Shown here: positions 1 through 8,828 of the stretch, piece by piece | How positions within the stretch are numbered: position 1 is the first letter of the stretch | Layout: every line of letters starts with the position of its first letter | Assembly: GCA_024687165.1 (NCBI GenBank) | Contig: JAILEY010000062.1 | Coordinates: 1-41,491, forward strand | Direction of reading: 5' to 3' | Source of the DNA: Treponema sp. | GTDB lineage: Bacteria > Spirochaetota > Spirochaetia > Treponematales > Treponemataceae | DNA: 41,491 bases | Translations under genes and position numbers: made by a program | The notes under the pieces: generated by a model | Told to the model about the DNA's origin: nothing | Database searches by the model: none | Seen by the model: only the letters and a program-made list of their open reading frames with translations

Positions 1-195
<195 letters not shown>

Positions 196-200
196 TTAAA

Positions 201-255
201 CTCCTTGAATAATTTATTCAGACAATATTTTAATATCAATGAATACTAATGTCAA
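201..255 (-). promoter_or_regulatory. Promoter and ribosome-binding site of gap
   Basis: On the minus strand a perfect -35 box TTGACA (250-255) lies 17 bp from a -10 box TAAAAT (227-232). AAGGAG (201-206) follows, 11 bases before the ATG at 189. The promoter begins only 10 bp beyond the end of the upstream gene. This is the best match to a sigma-70 promoter in the window and fits a highly expressed glycolytic gene. Confidence 0.8.
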
Positions 256-264
256 TTCAACAAC

Positions 265-3200
265 CTAAAAACTGTCGAATTCAACAACGAAAACAAACAT
301 GCTGTCTTTTCCTGCGAGACACCACACGTTCTTGAGCTTTCCGTCTGCAGCATTTGCTACAGGTACTTTGAATTCTGCCGGTAGTGCTTTCATTCTGATT
401 GCTGCTTTTGAAAGGAAATCTGCCTTGATCCCGAAATCTTCTTTTTTTGCTTTTAAAACTTCAGCAACAGTCTTCTTGATTCCCTTTACGAATTTTGTTT
501 CATCACCGGCTTTAATCGGCTTTGGACTGTATTGTGCAAGCTGATCAGCCTTTACGTTGAACATGCAGTAGTTTTTATCTCCGTCAGAAACACATTCTAC
601 AGGTTCTGCAATATCCTTGAATGCATTTTCAAGTTCCTTTTGAATGTCAGTAACTTCAAGATCCATTGATGCAATTTCTGTTCCATTATATTCAACTGAA
701 ACTTTGTAAGTGTTGTCTACTTTTGGTGTGTAGATTTTTCTTTCATAAGTTGAAATCCCAGTCTTTACGTCCATGCTTGTATTGCTTTCAAGGATGTTCA
801 TTTTGTCATCATTGATTTTTACTGTCACCGGAATCTTGTATTTTTCAAGTGCCGATGCAGATGGTGTATCAACATAAACGCAGAATTCAGTTTTCTTTAC
901 ATCGATTTTATTATGCTCAAGATAAACTTTTACAGTATCAATCAGAACTCTTGAATGTTCTTTTGCGAGCTTTCTCTTTTTTCTGCCGTCAACATAGAAT
1001 TTAATTTCTCCGGAGTAATCCTTGTCTTTGATTGCATAATAATCTTTATCCAGAGGAATTATAATCTGTCCCGATTTTTTATCTTTTGAAATATTTGAAA
1101 CGTAATAATTCTTTTTGTTGTATACGGCGTATTCTCCGTCTTCCGTAAGGTTCTGCCCCGTTACGTTGATTGCAAGCTCTTTGTCCATGTACTGTACGGC
1201 TTCTGCTTTCATAACTTTAGTCGTAAAGATTTTGATTCTTGCGTTATCTTTTGCAATGCTTTCTGGAGTTGCACGTGCCACGCGGAATGCAGATGTCTCA
1301 AGTCCGGTTGCAGGCTTTGTGCTTACGAATTTATATTTTGAATCATCTTCTGGTTCTACGGTTGTTGCAGTCGGCTTTACGAGTTTGCTTTTTGCTGCGA
1401 AAGGAGAGTAGTGATTTTCTTCATAGCACCAGTCTTCAAATACAACCATGTTGAGTTCAGTACCGTTTCCGTACATGTCATAAAGACCATTTGAATCTGC
1501 ATTCTTTACTGCGATTTCTGCAATCTCTTTGTTTGTAGGCCAGAACTGTTCGTAGAATTTATCTTCATCATAAATTTCAGAATCAACAGTTCCGTATGCT
1601 GCGGCAATTTCTTTTTCTGTCATGAGCCTGTAACCTGTTGCATAAAGATTGCATTCCCAGATTTCTTTTCCGCTTACGTCAGTAATTTTTTTGTAGCATG
1701 GTCCAAGTTTTTCTTTGAGGCTTCTCTTGTTGCAGTATTCGATTGCCATGTTTGCAGTGATGAATGTTACCGGCTTGTTTTCTCCGATAAATTTTCCGTT
1801 TTCTTTATTCGGGTTTGAGCCCATGAGGGACTCATATTCTTTTTGTGTAACCTGTACCGGCCAGATGAAAGTGTCAACATCAAGAGAATCATCTTTTATG
1901 CGAACCCAGTTGATTGAAGCCATTTTTGCAGATTGAGCTTTGTCCCATGCTGCAACTGCAGGTACTGAAGTTTTTGCAACGCGGAATGTGTTGTAGTAAG
2001 CTTTGTCTTCTTCTGCGTCTTTTTTTACAGGAATGAGTCCTCGGCGGCTAGTTGGAATTTCATCTGCTTCCGGTGGTTCCTGTGAAAACTCTTTTGTTTC
2101 GCGGTCAAGGTAAAATCTTGCTTTTCTGTATGAATAGCACTTGCCTCTGTCATCAATGAAAAATTTCAGTTCAATTCCGTTTCCTACAAAGTCGTAAAGA
2201 CCCGCTTCATTTCCGTCTAAAAGTGCAACATCGTGAATGTCAAATTCTCCTGTGTAATCATCCTGTGCCCAGAAGTTTGATGTTGTTCCGAATGCAGCAC
2301 TTTCTTCCTGAAGAGTCATGATGCGGTAACCGTTTGCGTGGATATTGCAGATCCAGTTGCCGTAATCATCGACGCTGTAGCATGGTGTGAGTTTTTCTTT
2401 GAGACTGCGCTTGTTGCAGTATTCGATTGCCATGTTTGCCGTAATGAATCCAGCCGGCTTGTTTGCTCCGATGTGCTTTCCGTTGTCTTTATTTTCTCTG
2501 TTTGGATTTACACCCATTATTGATTCATATTCTTTTTGAGTAACTTTTGTAGACCACAAGTCTGCGCTTACACCTGTGTTTTTATCTTCCACGCGGATCC
2601 ATGCGTAGTTTGCGTTAAGTGCGTGAATCAGATGCGGAATTGATTCCTGATTGTAGTATGATTCTTTTTCTTCTGTGTTTTTGAAAATTGTGATTCTTGA
2701 AAGACTCAGCGGATTTACTTGTGCGTAGTTGAGTTCAGTAAGGTTATTCATGAACTCTCTGTTAAGCGGATCGGTGCTTCTTTTTTCCGTATATGCAATA
2801 AGATCTACAAGCGGAGTTTTTCCCTGCATGAGATACATGTTTTTAATTTTGATGAATGCATTTCCACTGTTGATTACGTTCATTACTTTCCCTGGAACTT
2901 CTGTAAGTTCTATGTTGTTGTAGTAATGATCGTTTTCCTGCGAAGTTCCCTTGTTGTATACAAGAACTCTGTCTGATGCAAAAATTTCTTTTCCTGTTGA
3001 ACTGTCGCAGACTGCAAGTTGAATGTCACACATTGTCTTGCTGCCTTCATCGCTTGGTGTGAAAGCTCCAAAGTTCCATGAAGTATATGTTTTGTCGTAC
3101 TGCGGAATATATTCTTCTGTTTTTTTCTGCTTGTTCATCTGCTTATAAACAGGCTGAGAATTATTGAAGTCAGTATAGAAAGTTACGCCTGTGTTTTCAT

Positions 3201-3762
3201 AATCTGCATCTTCTACATATGTAAGAGGATTTTCAGGCCATGTTTCTGGAATTTCAGTCCATCCGCTTGTCCATTTTTCTTTGAGACCGCGGAGAATCGG
3301 CTTCATGATTTCATTGTATTTTGCAGAAGTTCCTTCCAGACGGATATGTGCATAATATGTTCCTGTGCCAGTACTGTCATCTGCACGGCTGTTTTCATCA
3401 TTGATGTATGCTTTGAAGGTGTATGCATCAGGAAGAAATTCAGTCCAGTATTTGTCTGCATTTTTCAGAAGGTCAAGGTAAGCTGTGTGAAGGGAATTTT
3501 TCGTGTAGCTTTTTTCTCTTCCAGGTCGTCCTTCCTGAAGAATCGATGTAAGATCCTGAAAACAGTTCAATGCTTCGTGGGCGTTTTTTAAATCAGCCTG
3601 CATTGCGTCGTAGTAGTAGCCGAGTGCATAGACATATTCTTTTTTTGACTCGTACTCTTTTCCTTTTGCAAGAAGCTTTTTGTATTCAGCGTTCTGTGCA
3701 AAGACTGAGGATGCTGACAAAGCAACGAGTGCCATTGCAGCAATTTTCATTAATCTTTTCAT
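265..3762 (-). CDS. Large secreted protein with two FGE/SUMF1-like modules
   Basis: An 1165-residue protein with a signal peptide (MKRLMKIAAMALVALSASSV, cleavage near VFAQ). A short helical, TPR-like stretch follows (about residues 25-75). Two related modules of the formylglycine-generating-enzyme/SUMF1 fold lie at about residues 390-600 and 615-800. Each has VTQKEYES.MG.NPN, FITANMAIEYCNKRSLKEKL and YR.MT, and ends in an FRVA segment like the C-terminus of the FGE fold. The modules lack the usual RGGSW motif, so enzymatic activity is unlikely and a binding or structural role is more probable. The last 350 residues look beta-rich and are unrecognised. The start overlaps the radical SAM gene by 4 bp (ATGA), and this is the last gene of a three-gene operon. 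Function is unknown; location is probably periplasmic or at the cell surface. Confidence 0.85.
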   Translation of the reverse strand: MKRLMKIAAMALVALSASSVFAQNAEYKKLLAKGKEYESKKEYVYALGYYYDAMQADLKNAHEALNCFQDLTSILQEGRPGREKSYTKNSLHTAYLDLLKNADKYWTEFLPDAYTFKAYINDENSRADDSTGTGTYYAHIRLEGTSAKYNEIMKPILRGLKEKWTSGWTEIPETWPENPLTYVEDADYENTGVTFYTDFNNSQPVYKQMNKQKKTEEYIPQYDKTYTSWNFGAFTPSDEGSKTMCDIQLAVCDSSTGKEIFASDRVLVYNKGTSQENDHYYNNIELTEVPGKVMNVINSGNAFIKIKNMYLMQGKTPLVDLIAYTEKRSTDPLNREFMNNLTELNYAQVNPLSLSRITIFKNTEEKESYYNQESIPHLIHALNANYAWIRVEDKNTGVSADLWSTKVTQKEYESIMGVNPNRENKDNGKHIGANKPAGFITANMAIEYCNKRSLKEKLTPCYSVDDYGNWICNIHANGYRIMTLQEESAAFGTTSNFWAQDDYTGEFDIHDVALLDGNEAGLYDFVGNGIELKFFIDDRGKCYSYRKARFYLDRETKEFSQEPPEADEIPTSRRGLIPVKKDAEEDKAYYNTFRVAKTSVPAVAAWDKAQSAKMASINWVRIKDDSLDVDTFIWPVQVTQKEYESLMGSNPNKENGKFIGENKPVTFITANMAIEYCNKRSLKEKLGPCYKKITDVSGKEIWECNLYATGYRLMTEKEIAAAYGTVDSEIYDEDKFYEQFWPTNKEIAEIAVKNADSNGLYDMYGNGTELNMVVFEDWCYEENHYSPFAAKSKLVKPTATTVEPEDDSKYKFVSTKPATGLETSAFRVARATPESIAKDNARIKIFTTKVMKAEAVQYMDKELAINVTGQNLTEDGEYAVYNKKNYYVSNISKDKKSGQIIIPLDKDYYAIKDKDYSGEIKFYVDGRKKRKLAKEHSRVLIDTVKVYLEHNKIDVKKTEFCVYVDTPSASALEKYKIPVTVKINDDKMNILESNTSMDVKTGISTYERKIYTPKVDNTYKVSVEYNGTEIASMDLEVTDIQKELENAFKDIAEPVECVSDGDKNYCMFNVKADQLAQYSPKPIKAGDETKFVKGIKKTVAEVLKAKKEDFGIKADFLSKAAIRMKALPAEFKVPVANAADGKLKNVWCLAGKDSMFVFVVEFDSF
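1690..2545 (-). repeat. Two intragenic direct repeats encoding the FGE-like module cores
   Basis: Two segments inside the large secreted-protein gene, about 1690-1860 and 2378-2545, are close copies at both protein and DNA level. The codons for FITANMAIEYCNKRSLKEKL are nearly identical: the plus-strand string ttgttgcagtattcgattgc is shared. The flanking parts of each module are much more diverged. This fits a module duplication whose core is conserved by selection or gene conversion. Confidence 0.8.
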
Positions 3763-4643
3763 AATAATAATCCCTCTGTTTTTTTATTTAAGTAGTTCAA
3801 TACCTTTTTTTTGTCTGCGCTCCATTTCGGTTCAATCAGAATGCTTTTGGGACCGTCGCCGGTTAACCTGTGCACTACAGTTTCCTTCGGGAGCTCATTT
3901 AAACATTTTACTACTAGTTCTGCATATTCCGCTAGTGAAAATATAGAAAATGGAGATTTTTTATAATCTGCTGCGATTTTTGTCCCTTCAAGAATCTGGA
4001 GATTCTGTAATTTTACTCCCTGAGGCTTAAACTTTGATACGTACCTGATTGTATTCAGCATATCTTCTTCAGTTTCTCCTGGAAGCCCCAGCAATATGTG
4101 TAGGATTATTTCTAATCCGTTTTCTGTTAATTTTTTGAATGTTTCTTCGAAAGTTTTATTTTTGTAGCCGCGGTTGATTTTTTCTGCAGTTATTTCATTT
4201 GATGTCTGAAGCCCAAGTTCAATCCATATTGGTTTTGTTTTATTTAGGGAAGATAAAAAATTTATCATTCTGTCGGAAATGCAGTCTGGGCGTGTACCAA
4301 TTGAAATTGCAACGATTTCTTTGTGGGCTGCAGCTTCTAAAAAAATTGATTTTAGTTTTTCAAAAGGCATCTCAGCTGTTTCGTAGGTATTTGAATATGA
4401 CTGAAAATATGCAATGTATTTTCTTTGTGACTCAGGGATGTGCTTTAATTTTGATTCAACTTTTTCTTTTGCTTTTTCTATTGATGAGCAGGCAAATTCA
4501 CCGCTTCCTCCTGTTGAGCAGAAAGTGCAGCCTCCTGTAGAAATGGAGCCGTCTCTGTTAGGGCAGGTGCAGCCTGTTTCAAGTGACAGTTTGTATACCT
4601 TGCAACCGAATCTTTGCCTCAGGTACGTATTTAAAGAAATCAT
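3759..4643 (-). CDS. Radical SAM protein, YhcC/TIGR01212 family
   Basis: A 294-residue protein whose N-terminus carries the YhcC-type iron-sulfur motif TCPNRDG...GGCTFC. Cys27, Cys39 and Cys42 are the likely [4Fe-4S] ligands that bind S-adenosylmethionine. ISIGTRPDCI and LQTSNEITAEKINRGY follow in the TIM-barrel, and the length matches the family. The biochemical role of YhcC proteins is not well established. It is the middle gene of an operon: its ATG overlaps the stop of the HD-domain gene (4 bp, ATGA), and its own stop overlaps the start of the large secreted-protein gene in the same way. All three should therefore be co-transcribed and translationally coupled. Confidence 0.9.
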   Translation of the reverse strand: MISLNTYLRQRFGCKVYKLSLETGCTCPNRDGSISTGGCTFCSTGGSGEFACSSIEKAKEKVESKLKHIPESQRKYIAYFQSYSNTYETAEMPFEKLKSIFLEAAAHKEIVAISIGTRPDCISDRMINFLSSLNKTKPIWIELGLQTSNEITAEKINRGYKNKTFEETFKKLTENGLEIILHILLGLPGETEEDMLNTIRYVSKFKPQGVKLQNLQILEGTKIAADYKKSPFSIFSLAEYAELVVKCLNELPKETVVHRLTGDGPKSILIEPKWSADKKKVLNYLNKKTEGLLL

Positions 4644-5254
4644 TGTTCTTTCTTTTCTTTGTCAAAATAGTGGATTTTTTCAAGATATTCGCGGCGTGTC
4701 ATGATCAGGCTGATTAATTCCTGGTACATGTTGTAATCAACTTCTATTGCGATTGGAAGAATGTAGAATTCTGTTTCGTTGCAGTACCGCTCGATGAATT
4801 TTGCATCTGTTACAAATCCAAGAGCAATCATATTGCTGATTCTGTCGGCGCATTTTAAAAGTTTTGCTTTCTGTGAGCCGAAATTGATTATGCGCTTTAG
4901 AAAGTCGTCTTTTTGTTCGCCTTCACGTTTTGTAACTTCAAGAACAAGTGCAAGTACATCTTTTCCGTCTGCATCTGCATTAAGAATCAGGTTTTCGTCA
5001 AAATCAGCAATGTCTTCAACTGTATCGTGAACGACGCTGGCTTTAAGCAGAACTGAATCAATGTATCCGTAGTCAATCAGGATGCCCATTGTGTCAATCT
5101 GGTGACGGAACATATTTCCGCCTGCATGACGTCTTTTTCCGATCAGCATTGTAGAAAGCTGAATGTACGGCGCGAATGAAATGTTTGAAAGCTGGAACAT
5201 TCTGTATGAGTCCATTTTTTCAGGTTTTTCAGTAGCCATTTCATATTTTGCCAT
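4640..5254 (-). CDS. Stand-alone HD-domain hydrolase, RelA/SpoT hydrolase-like
   Basis: A 204-residue soluble protein. FRHQIDTMGILIDYGYID, then VVHDTVEDI, then CADRISNM give His51, His76-Asp77, Glu80-Asp81 and Asp137. These match the metal-binding and catalytic pattern of the (p)ppGpp 3'-pyrophosphohydrolase HD domain of RelA/SpoT and small MESH1-type hydrolases. No synthetase, TGS or ACT domain is present. The likely role is hydrolysis of an alarmone or related nucleotide, though the substrate is inferred by similarity only. It is the first gene of the HD / radical SAM / FGE-like operon. An AGAGGG ribosome-binding site precedes the ATG. A promoter-like TATAAT and a hairpin lie in the 124 bp separating it from valS. 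Confidence 0.8.
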   Translation of the reverse strand: MAKYEMATEKPEKMDSYRMFQLSNISFAPYIQLSTMLIGKRRHAGGNMFRHQIDTMGILIDYGYIDSVLLKASVVHDTVEDIADFDENLILNADADGKDVLALVLEVTKREGEQKDDFLKRIINFGSQKAKLLKCADRISNMIALGFVTDAKFIERYCNETEFYILPIAIEVDYNMYQELISLIMTRREYLEKIHYFDKEKKEQ

Positions 5255-5285
5255 AATCGAGCCCTCTTTTTTCAGAAATAAGAAA

Positions 5286-5319
5286 GGAGTTCCAAAAATC
5301 AGACGAGTTTTGAAACTCC
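5286..5319 (-). terminator. Hairpin after valS: terminator, or attenuator of the HD operon
   Basis: Arms 5286-5297 and 5308-5319 pair over 12 positions around a 10-base loop. The one irregular pair is a G-U wobble in minus-strand RNA but a C-A mismatch in plus-strand RNA, which points to function on the minus strand. A U-rich run (TTTCTTATTT) follows the hairpin. It sits 60 bp beyond the valS stop but also downstream of a TATAAT-like box, so it could act as the valS terminator, as a leader attenuator, or as both. Confidence 0.65.
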
Positions 5320-5341
5320 CCTCGAAATTGCTTCAAATAAT

Positions 5342-5370
5342 ATTATATCACGTTTTATTACCTGTTGCTT
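5342..5370 (-). promoter_or_regulatory. Possible promoter of the HD / radical SAM / FGE-like operon
   Basis: A TATAAT box on the minus strand (5342-5347) lies in the valS-HD gap. The position 17 bp upstream holds AAGCAA, a poor -35. Transcripts starting here would contain the 5286-5319 hairpin as a leader of about 80 bases. Confidence 0.45.
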
Positions 5371-5378
5371 ATTCTAAA

Positions 5379-8114
5379 TTATAAATTTTTCAGATAGCCT
5401 TCGAGCTTTTCGATTTTGCTCTTTGCTTCTTCAAGGGCGTTTCGTTCAGCTTGAACAAGTTCTGCAGGTGCATGTTCTGCGAATTTTCCGTTGAGCTTGT
5501 TTTCACTGCGGCGTACGTTTTCCTTTTCCCATTCAATATCTTTTTTGAATTTTGCAGCAAGCTGTTCAATATTGATGCTTTCGTCAACAAGAAGGAATGC
5601 TTCATATCCGCTTCCAACTGTACCGATTGATTTTGCAGGAGCTGCTTCAATAAAGTCAATCTTTGAAATACCTGCGAGGAGGCAGATCATATCTGTTTTT
5701 TCCTTGATGACTTCTGCATTTGAGCCTGACTGTACTTTTACAGCAATATTGATTTTGAGTGCAGGATCGATTCCACATTCTGTACGCAGTCCTCGGATGT
5801 TGCGGATGAGTTCCTTGAGGACATCAAATCTTGCGCTTACTTCTGCATTTTTGCGATCTTCTGTAACTTCAGGGTATGGAGCGTCAACAAGAAGATTTGT
5901 ATATGTGCTGTTTGTAATGATTTTCTGTTTGCCGGCTTTTTTGCGGTTTTCAATAATCTGAGCAAGAGGAAGCTTTGACCAGATTTCTTCAGTAACAAAC
6001 GGAATATATGGATGCATGAGTCTAAGTGATTCTTCAAGTACATTGAGGAGGACTGAAACTGCACGGTCTTTTTCTGCATCATCGCCATTTTTGAAAGAGA
6101 GCTTTGTTGCTTCAACGTACCAGTCACAAAGATCATACCAGAAGTATTCGTAGATTGCGCTTGCACCGTCGTTGTATCTGTAGCCTTCAAATGCATCTCT
6201 TGCAAGTGCAACTGCATTGTTGAGTCTTGTGTAAATCCATTTGTCGAGTTCTGTGAGAGAACTGTCTGTTACAGGAATGAGGTTGCGTCCTTCAAGATTT
6301 CCGAGAATGTAGCGGCTTGCATTCCATACTTTGTTACAGAATTTAGATCCCATTTTGAATGAGTCTTTATCAACAAGAACATCCTGTCCCTGGGCACACA
6401 TGTAACTGAGTGTAAACTTAAGTGCGTCTGCTCCGTACATGTCTATGATTTCAAGAGGGTCAATTCCGTTTCCAAGTGATTTTGACATCTTGCGGCCCTG
6501 CTTGTCGCGAACGAGACCATGGATGTAAATATCGTGGAAAGGAGCTTTACCTGTAAACTCAAGTCCTGCCATAATCATGCGGCTTACCCAGAAGAAGATA
6601 ATGTCGTATGCTGTTACAAGTGCTGTTGTAGGGTAGAAGGTAGAAAGATCTTCTGTTTTCTGAGGCCATCCCAAAGTAGAGAAAGGCCAGAGCCATGAAG
6701 AGAACCATGTATCAAGAACATCTGGATCCTGTTTGATATTTGTGCTTCCGCATTTTGAACATTTGCATACGTCTTCGCGGCTAACCATTGTTTCACCACA
6801 ATCCTGACAGTACCATGCAGGAATTCTGTGTCCCCACCAGATCTGGCGGCTTACACACCAGTCACGGATGTTTGTGAGCCAGTGTTCGTATGTGTTTTCC
6901 CATTTTTTAGGGAAGAACTGGATTTCTCCGTTTTTCCATGCGGCTAAGGCTTTGTCTGCAAGCGGCTTCATTTTTACAAACCACTGATATGAAAGATATG
7001 GTTCAACAACAGTTTTACAGCGGTAACAGTGACCTACTGAGTGAGTCATTTTTTCTTCACCCTTGAAAAGTCCTGCTTCTGTGAGGTCTTCGATTACAAG
7101 CTTACGTGCAGCTTCTGGTTTTAGACCGCGGTATTTTTCAGGAACATTTTCATTGAGTTTTCCGTCTGGAGTAAGAAGGTTGATTACTTCAAGATTGTGT
7201 CTTTTTCCAACTTCCCAGTCATTAGGGTCATGAGCAGGAGTGATTTTAACCATACCTGTTCCAAATTCTTTATCAACATAATCATCAGCAATGATTGGAA
7301 TTTCTTTTCCTGTAAGAGGAAGCTTAAGCTTTTTTCCAACTATTGATGTGTATCGTTCGTCTGTAGGATTTACGGCAACTGCAGTATCACCAAAGAATGT
7401 TTCCGGACGAGTTGTTGCAACTTCAATTTTTCCGCTTCCGTCTGCATACTCGTAATAGAGGTGGTACATTGCGCCCTGTGTGTCTTCATGGTCAACTTCA
7501 TCATCTGCAAGAGCTGTTCCACAACGAGGACACCAGTTTACGAGTCGCTGTCCCTTGTACATAAGACCGCGTTCATAGAGTGTAACAAAAACATCACGAA
7601 CTGCCTTTGAAAGACCTTCGTCGTATGTAAATCTTTCGCGATCCCAGTCAACGCTGTTACCGAGTTTGCGCTGCTGCTTTACGATAGTTGCATGATGTTC
7701 TTCTTTTACTTGCCATGTGCGTTCAAGAAATTTTTCACGTCCAAGATCATTTCGTGAAAGACCTTCTTTTTTCAGCTGACGTTCAACAACATTCTGAGTT
7801 GCAATTCCTGCGTGGTCAGTTCCAGGTACCCAGAGAGTATTGTCTCCCTTCATTCTGTGGTAGCGTACTACAATGTCCTGGAGTGTATTGTTAAGGCCGT
7901 GTCCCATGTGAAGAACGCCTGTAACGTTTGGAGGAGGAATGACGACTGTATATTTAGAGACCGCAGATTTCTTGTTCTTTTCAAGATAGCACTGGTGCAT
8001 TGGTGATTTTTCATCACTTGCTGGTTTAAAGCATCCCTTGTTTACCCACTGTTCGTAGATTCTGTCTTCAAAATCCTTTGGGTTGTAAGCTTTCTCTAAT
8101 TCAATCGCTTTCAT
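5379..8114 (-). CDS. valS: Valyl-tRNA synthetase
   Basis: A 911-residue class I aminoacyl-tRNA synthetase that charges tRNA-Val in the cytoplasm. The HIGH-type signature is HMGH (residues 69-72, in PPPNVTGVLHMGHG) and the KMSKS loop is KMSKSLGNG (from about residue 542). Two cysteine clusters, CPRCG and CQDCG...CKCSKCG, look like zinc-binding inserts. The CP1 editing domain carries TTRPETFFGDTAVAVNP. The anticodon-binding domain follows, and then the C-terminal coiled-coil arm typical of ValRS (EWEKENVRRSENKLNGKF). The length is normal and no damage is seen. It is transcribed alone from a promoter at 8150-8178, with a GAGGA ribosome-binding site before the ATG. Confidence 0.98.
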   Translation of the reverse strand: MKAIELEKAYNPKDFEDRIYEQWVNKGCFKPASDEKSPMHQCYLEKNKKSAVSKYTVVIPPPNVTGVLHMGHGLNNTLQDIVVRYHRMKGDNTLWVPGTDHAGIATQNVVERQLKKEGLSRNDLGREKFLERTWQVKEEHHATIVKQQRKLGNSVDWDRERFTYDEGLSKAVRDVFVTLYERGLMYKGQRLVNWCPRCGTALADDEVDHEDTQGAMYHLYYEYADGSGKIEVATTRPETFFGDTAVAVNPTDERYTSIVGKKLKLPLTGKEIPIIADDYVDKEFGTGMVKITPAHDPNDWEVGKRHNLEVINLLTPDGKLNENVPEKYRGLKPEAARKLVIEDLTEAGLFKGEEKMTHSVGHCYRCKTVVEPYLSYQWFVKMKPLADKALAAWKNGEIQFFPKKWENTYEHWLTNIRDWCVSRQIWWGHRIPAWYCQDCGETMVSREDVCKCSKCGSTNIKQDPDVLDTWFSSWLWPFSTLGWPQKTEDLSTFYPTTALVTAYDIIFFWVSRMIMAGLEFTGKAPFHDIYIHGLVRDKQGRKMSKSLGNGIDPLEIIDMYGADALKFTLSYMCAQGQDVLVDKDSFKMGSKFCNKVWNASRYILGNLEGRNLIPVTDSSLTELDKWIYTRLNNAVALARDAFEGYRYNDGASAIYEYFWYDLCDWYVEATKLSFKNGDDAEKDRAVSVLLNVLEESLRLMHPYIPFVTEEIWSKLPLAQIIENRKKAGKQKIITNSTYTNLLVDAPYPEVTEDRKNAEVSARFDVLKELIRNIRGLRTECGIDPALKINIAVKVQSGSNAEVIKEKTDMICLLAGISKIDFIEAAPAKSIGTVGSGYEAFLLVDESINIEQLAAKFKKDIEWEKENVRRSENKLNGKFAEHAPAELVQAERNALEEAKSKIEKLEGYLKNL

Positions 8115-8149
8115 TTTTATCCTCTATAGTATTAATAAATATGGGCTTG

Positions 8150-8178
8150 ATTATAAACTTTTTGAATTTAATTTTCAA
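8150..8178 (-). promoter_or_regulatory. valS promoter
   Basis: On the minus strand TTGAAA (8173-8178) and TATAAT (8150-8155) are separated by exactly 17 bp. The leader is about 30 bases and contains GAGGA before the valS ATG. No T-box-like structure fits in so short a leader. Confidence 0.75.
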
Positions 8179-8325
8179 TGTGAGTTACTGTTAGATTTAT
8201 TGATTCTGTATTAGATATTAAAAATTGATTTCAGGTTCACTACTGTTGAATATTTTTTTATTATCTGATTTTTTGTAATTCAGATAAAAGAATTGAATGA
8301 AAAGTTATTAAAAAGGTTATAGAAG

Positions 8326-8422
8326 TCAACAGAAGCGGGGTTCCGTGTTCGAAAAAAAATCTGCACAAGCGTAGCGCGGAAGCCTTTTTTCGAGCATGGG
8401 TTCACGATTCTGTTGATTTTTT
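8326..8422 (+). ncRNA. Candidate small structured RNA or terminator-like long hairpin
   Basis: Two 32-base arms (8326-8357 and 8385-8416) pair without bulges. Twenty-nine of 32 positions pair in plus-strand RNA, four of them as G-U wobbles. The loop is 27 bases (8358-8384), and six T residues follow directly (8417-8422). The wobbles become A-C mismatches on the minus strand, so the fold favours plus-strand transcription. No plus-strand gene ends upstream. A weak promoter-like pair, TTGAAT (8293-8298) and TTATAG (8317-8322), lies just before it. It could be a short self-terminating RNA. Confidence 0.45.
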
Positions 8423-8551
8423 CTGAATGATTTTTGTCTGCTCAAATCAGATTATCAATCATCATCTTAAAATGTTTGAAAAAAAAAAGCTTTTGGATTA
8501 ATATAAAAATATAGAAAGAAATATAATAAAGAAATGATATAAGGAGTTTTT

Positions 8552-8827
8552 ATGTCTAAATTGATCAGCAGTCTGGTTCTTCTGGCCTGTTTCAGCCTTT
8601 TTATTGGAAAAAACATTACAAATAAATGTGAAATCTGGTTTTTTTATTCGTTTTCGGATATTCCTGTATGGACCGCTTTGTTTACATCATTCTTTGCGGG
8701 TGTTCTTGTGACTATACCTTTTATCTTTTTAAAGAATGCAAAAAAAGAAAAAAATGATTCTGCTAAAAACAAAAGTGCAGTGTCAAAGGAAAATCCTGAA
8801 GAAAAAAAATCTGAAGAATCAAAATAA
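8552..8827 (+). CDS. Small two-helix membrane protein, LapA (DUF1049)-like
   Basis: A 91-residue protein with two hydrophobic segments (about residues 3-20 and 40-60). Between them an N..V/I-F-F/Y-F...D-I/V-P pattern (ITNKCEIWFFYSFSDIPVW) resembles the LapA/DUF1049 family of small inner-membrane proteins. A charged Lys/Glu-rich cytoplasmic tail follows (residues 62-91). The start has an excellent ATAAGGAG ribosome-binding site. The next gene begins 1 base after the stop codon, so the two form an operon. The family assignment rests on pattern only. Confidence 0.7.
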   Translation: MSKLISSLVLLACFSLFIGKNITNKCEIWFFYSFSDIPVWTALFTSFFAGVLVTIPFIFLKNAKKEKNDSAKNKSAVSKENPEEKKSEESK

Positions 8828-8828
8828 T

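Larger units (their letters stand above)
8115..8551. other. 437-bp divergent intergenic region between valS and the LapA-like gene
   Basis: No convincing coding frame is present. The region holds the valS promoter (8150-8178), a long symmetric hairpin with a T-run (8326-8422), and a very AT-rich stretch (8460-8540) leading to a good ATAAGGAG ribosome-binding site for the plus-strand gene. TATAAT-like hexamers occur near 8520, but no clean -35 was found for that gene. Confidence 0.7.

Noticed and set aside
5390..6217. Minus-strand frames of 89 and 126 codons inside valS
   Set aside because: They are out-of-frame shadows of the valS coding sequence with no family resemblance, and valS is intact.
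8115..8178. T-box riboswitch before valS
   Set aside because: The promoter at 8150-8178 leaves a leader of only about 30 bases, far too short. T-boxes are also mainly a Gram-positive feature.
8736..8828. Upstream extension of the SPOR-like gene (start at 8736)
   Set aside because: The extension overlaps the LapA-like gene out of frame and would bury the signal peptide. ATG 8829 fits better.
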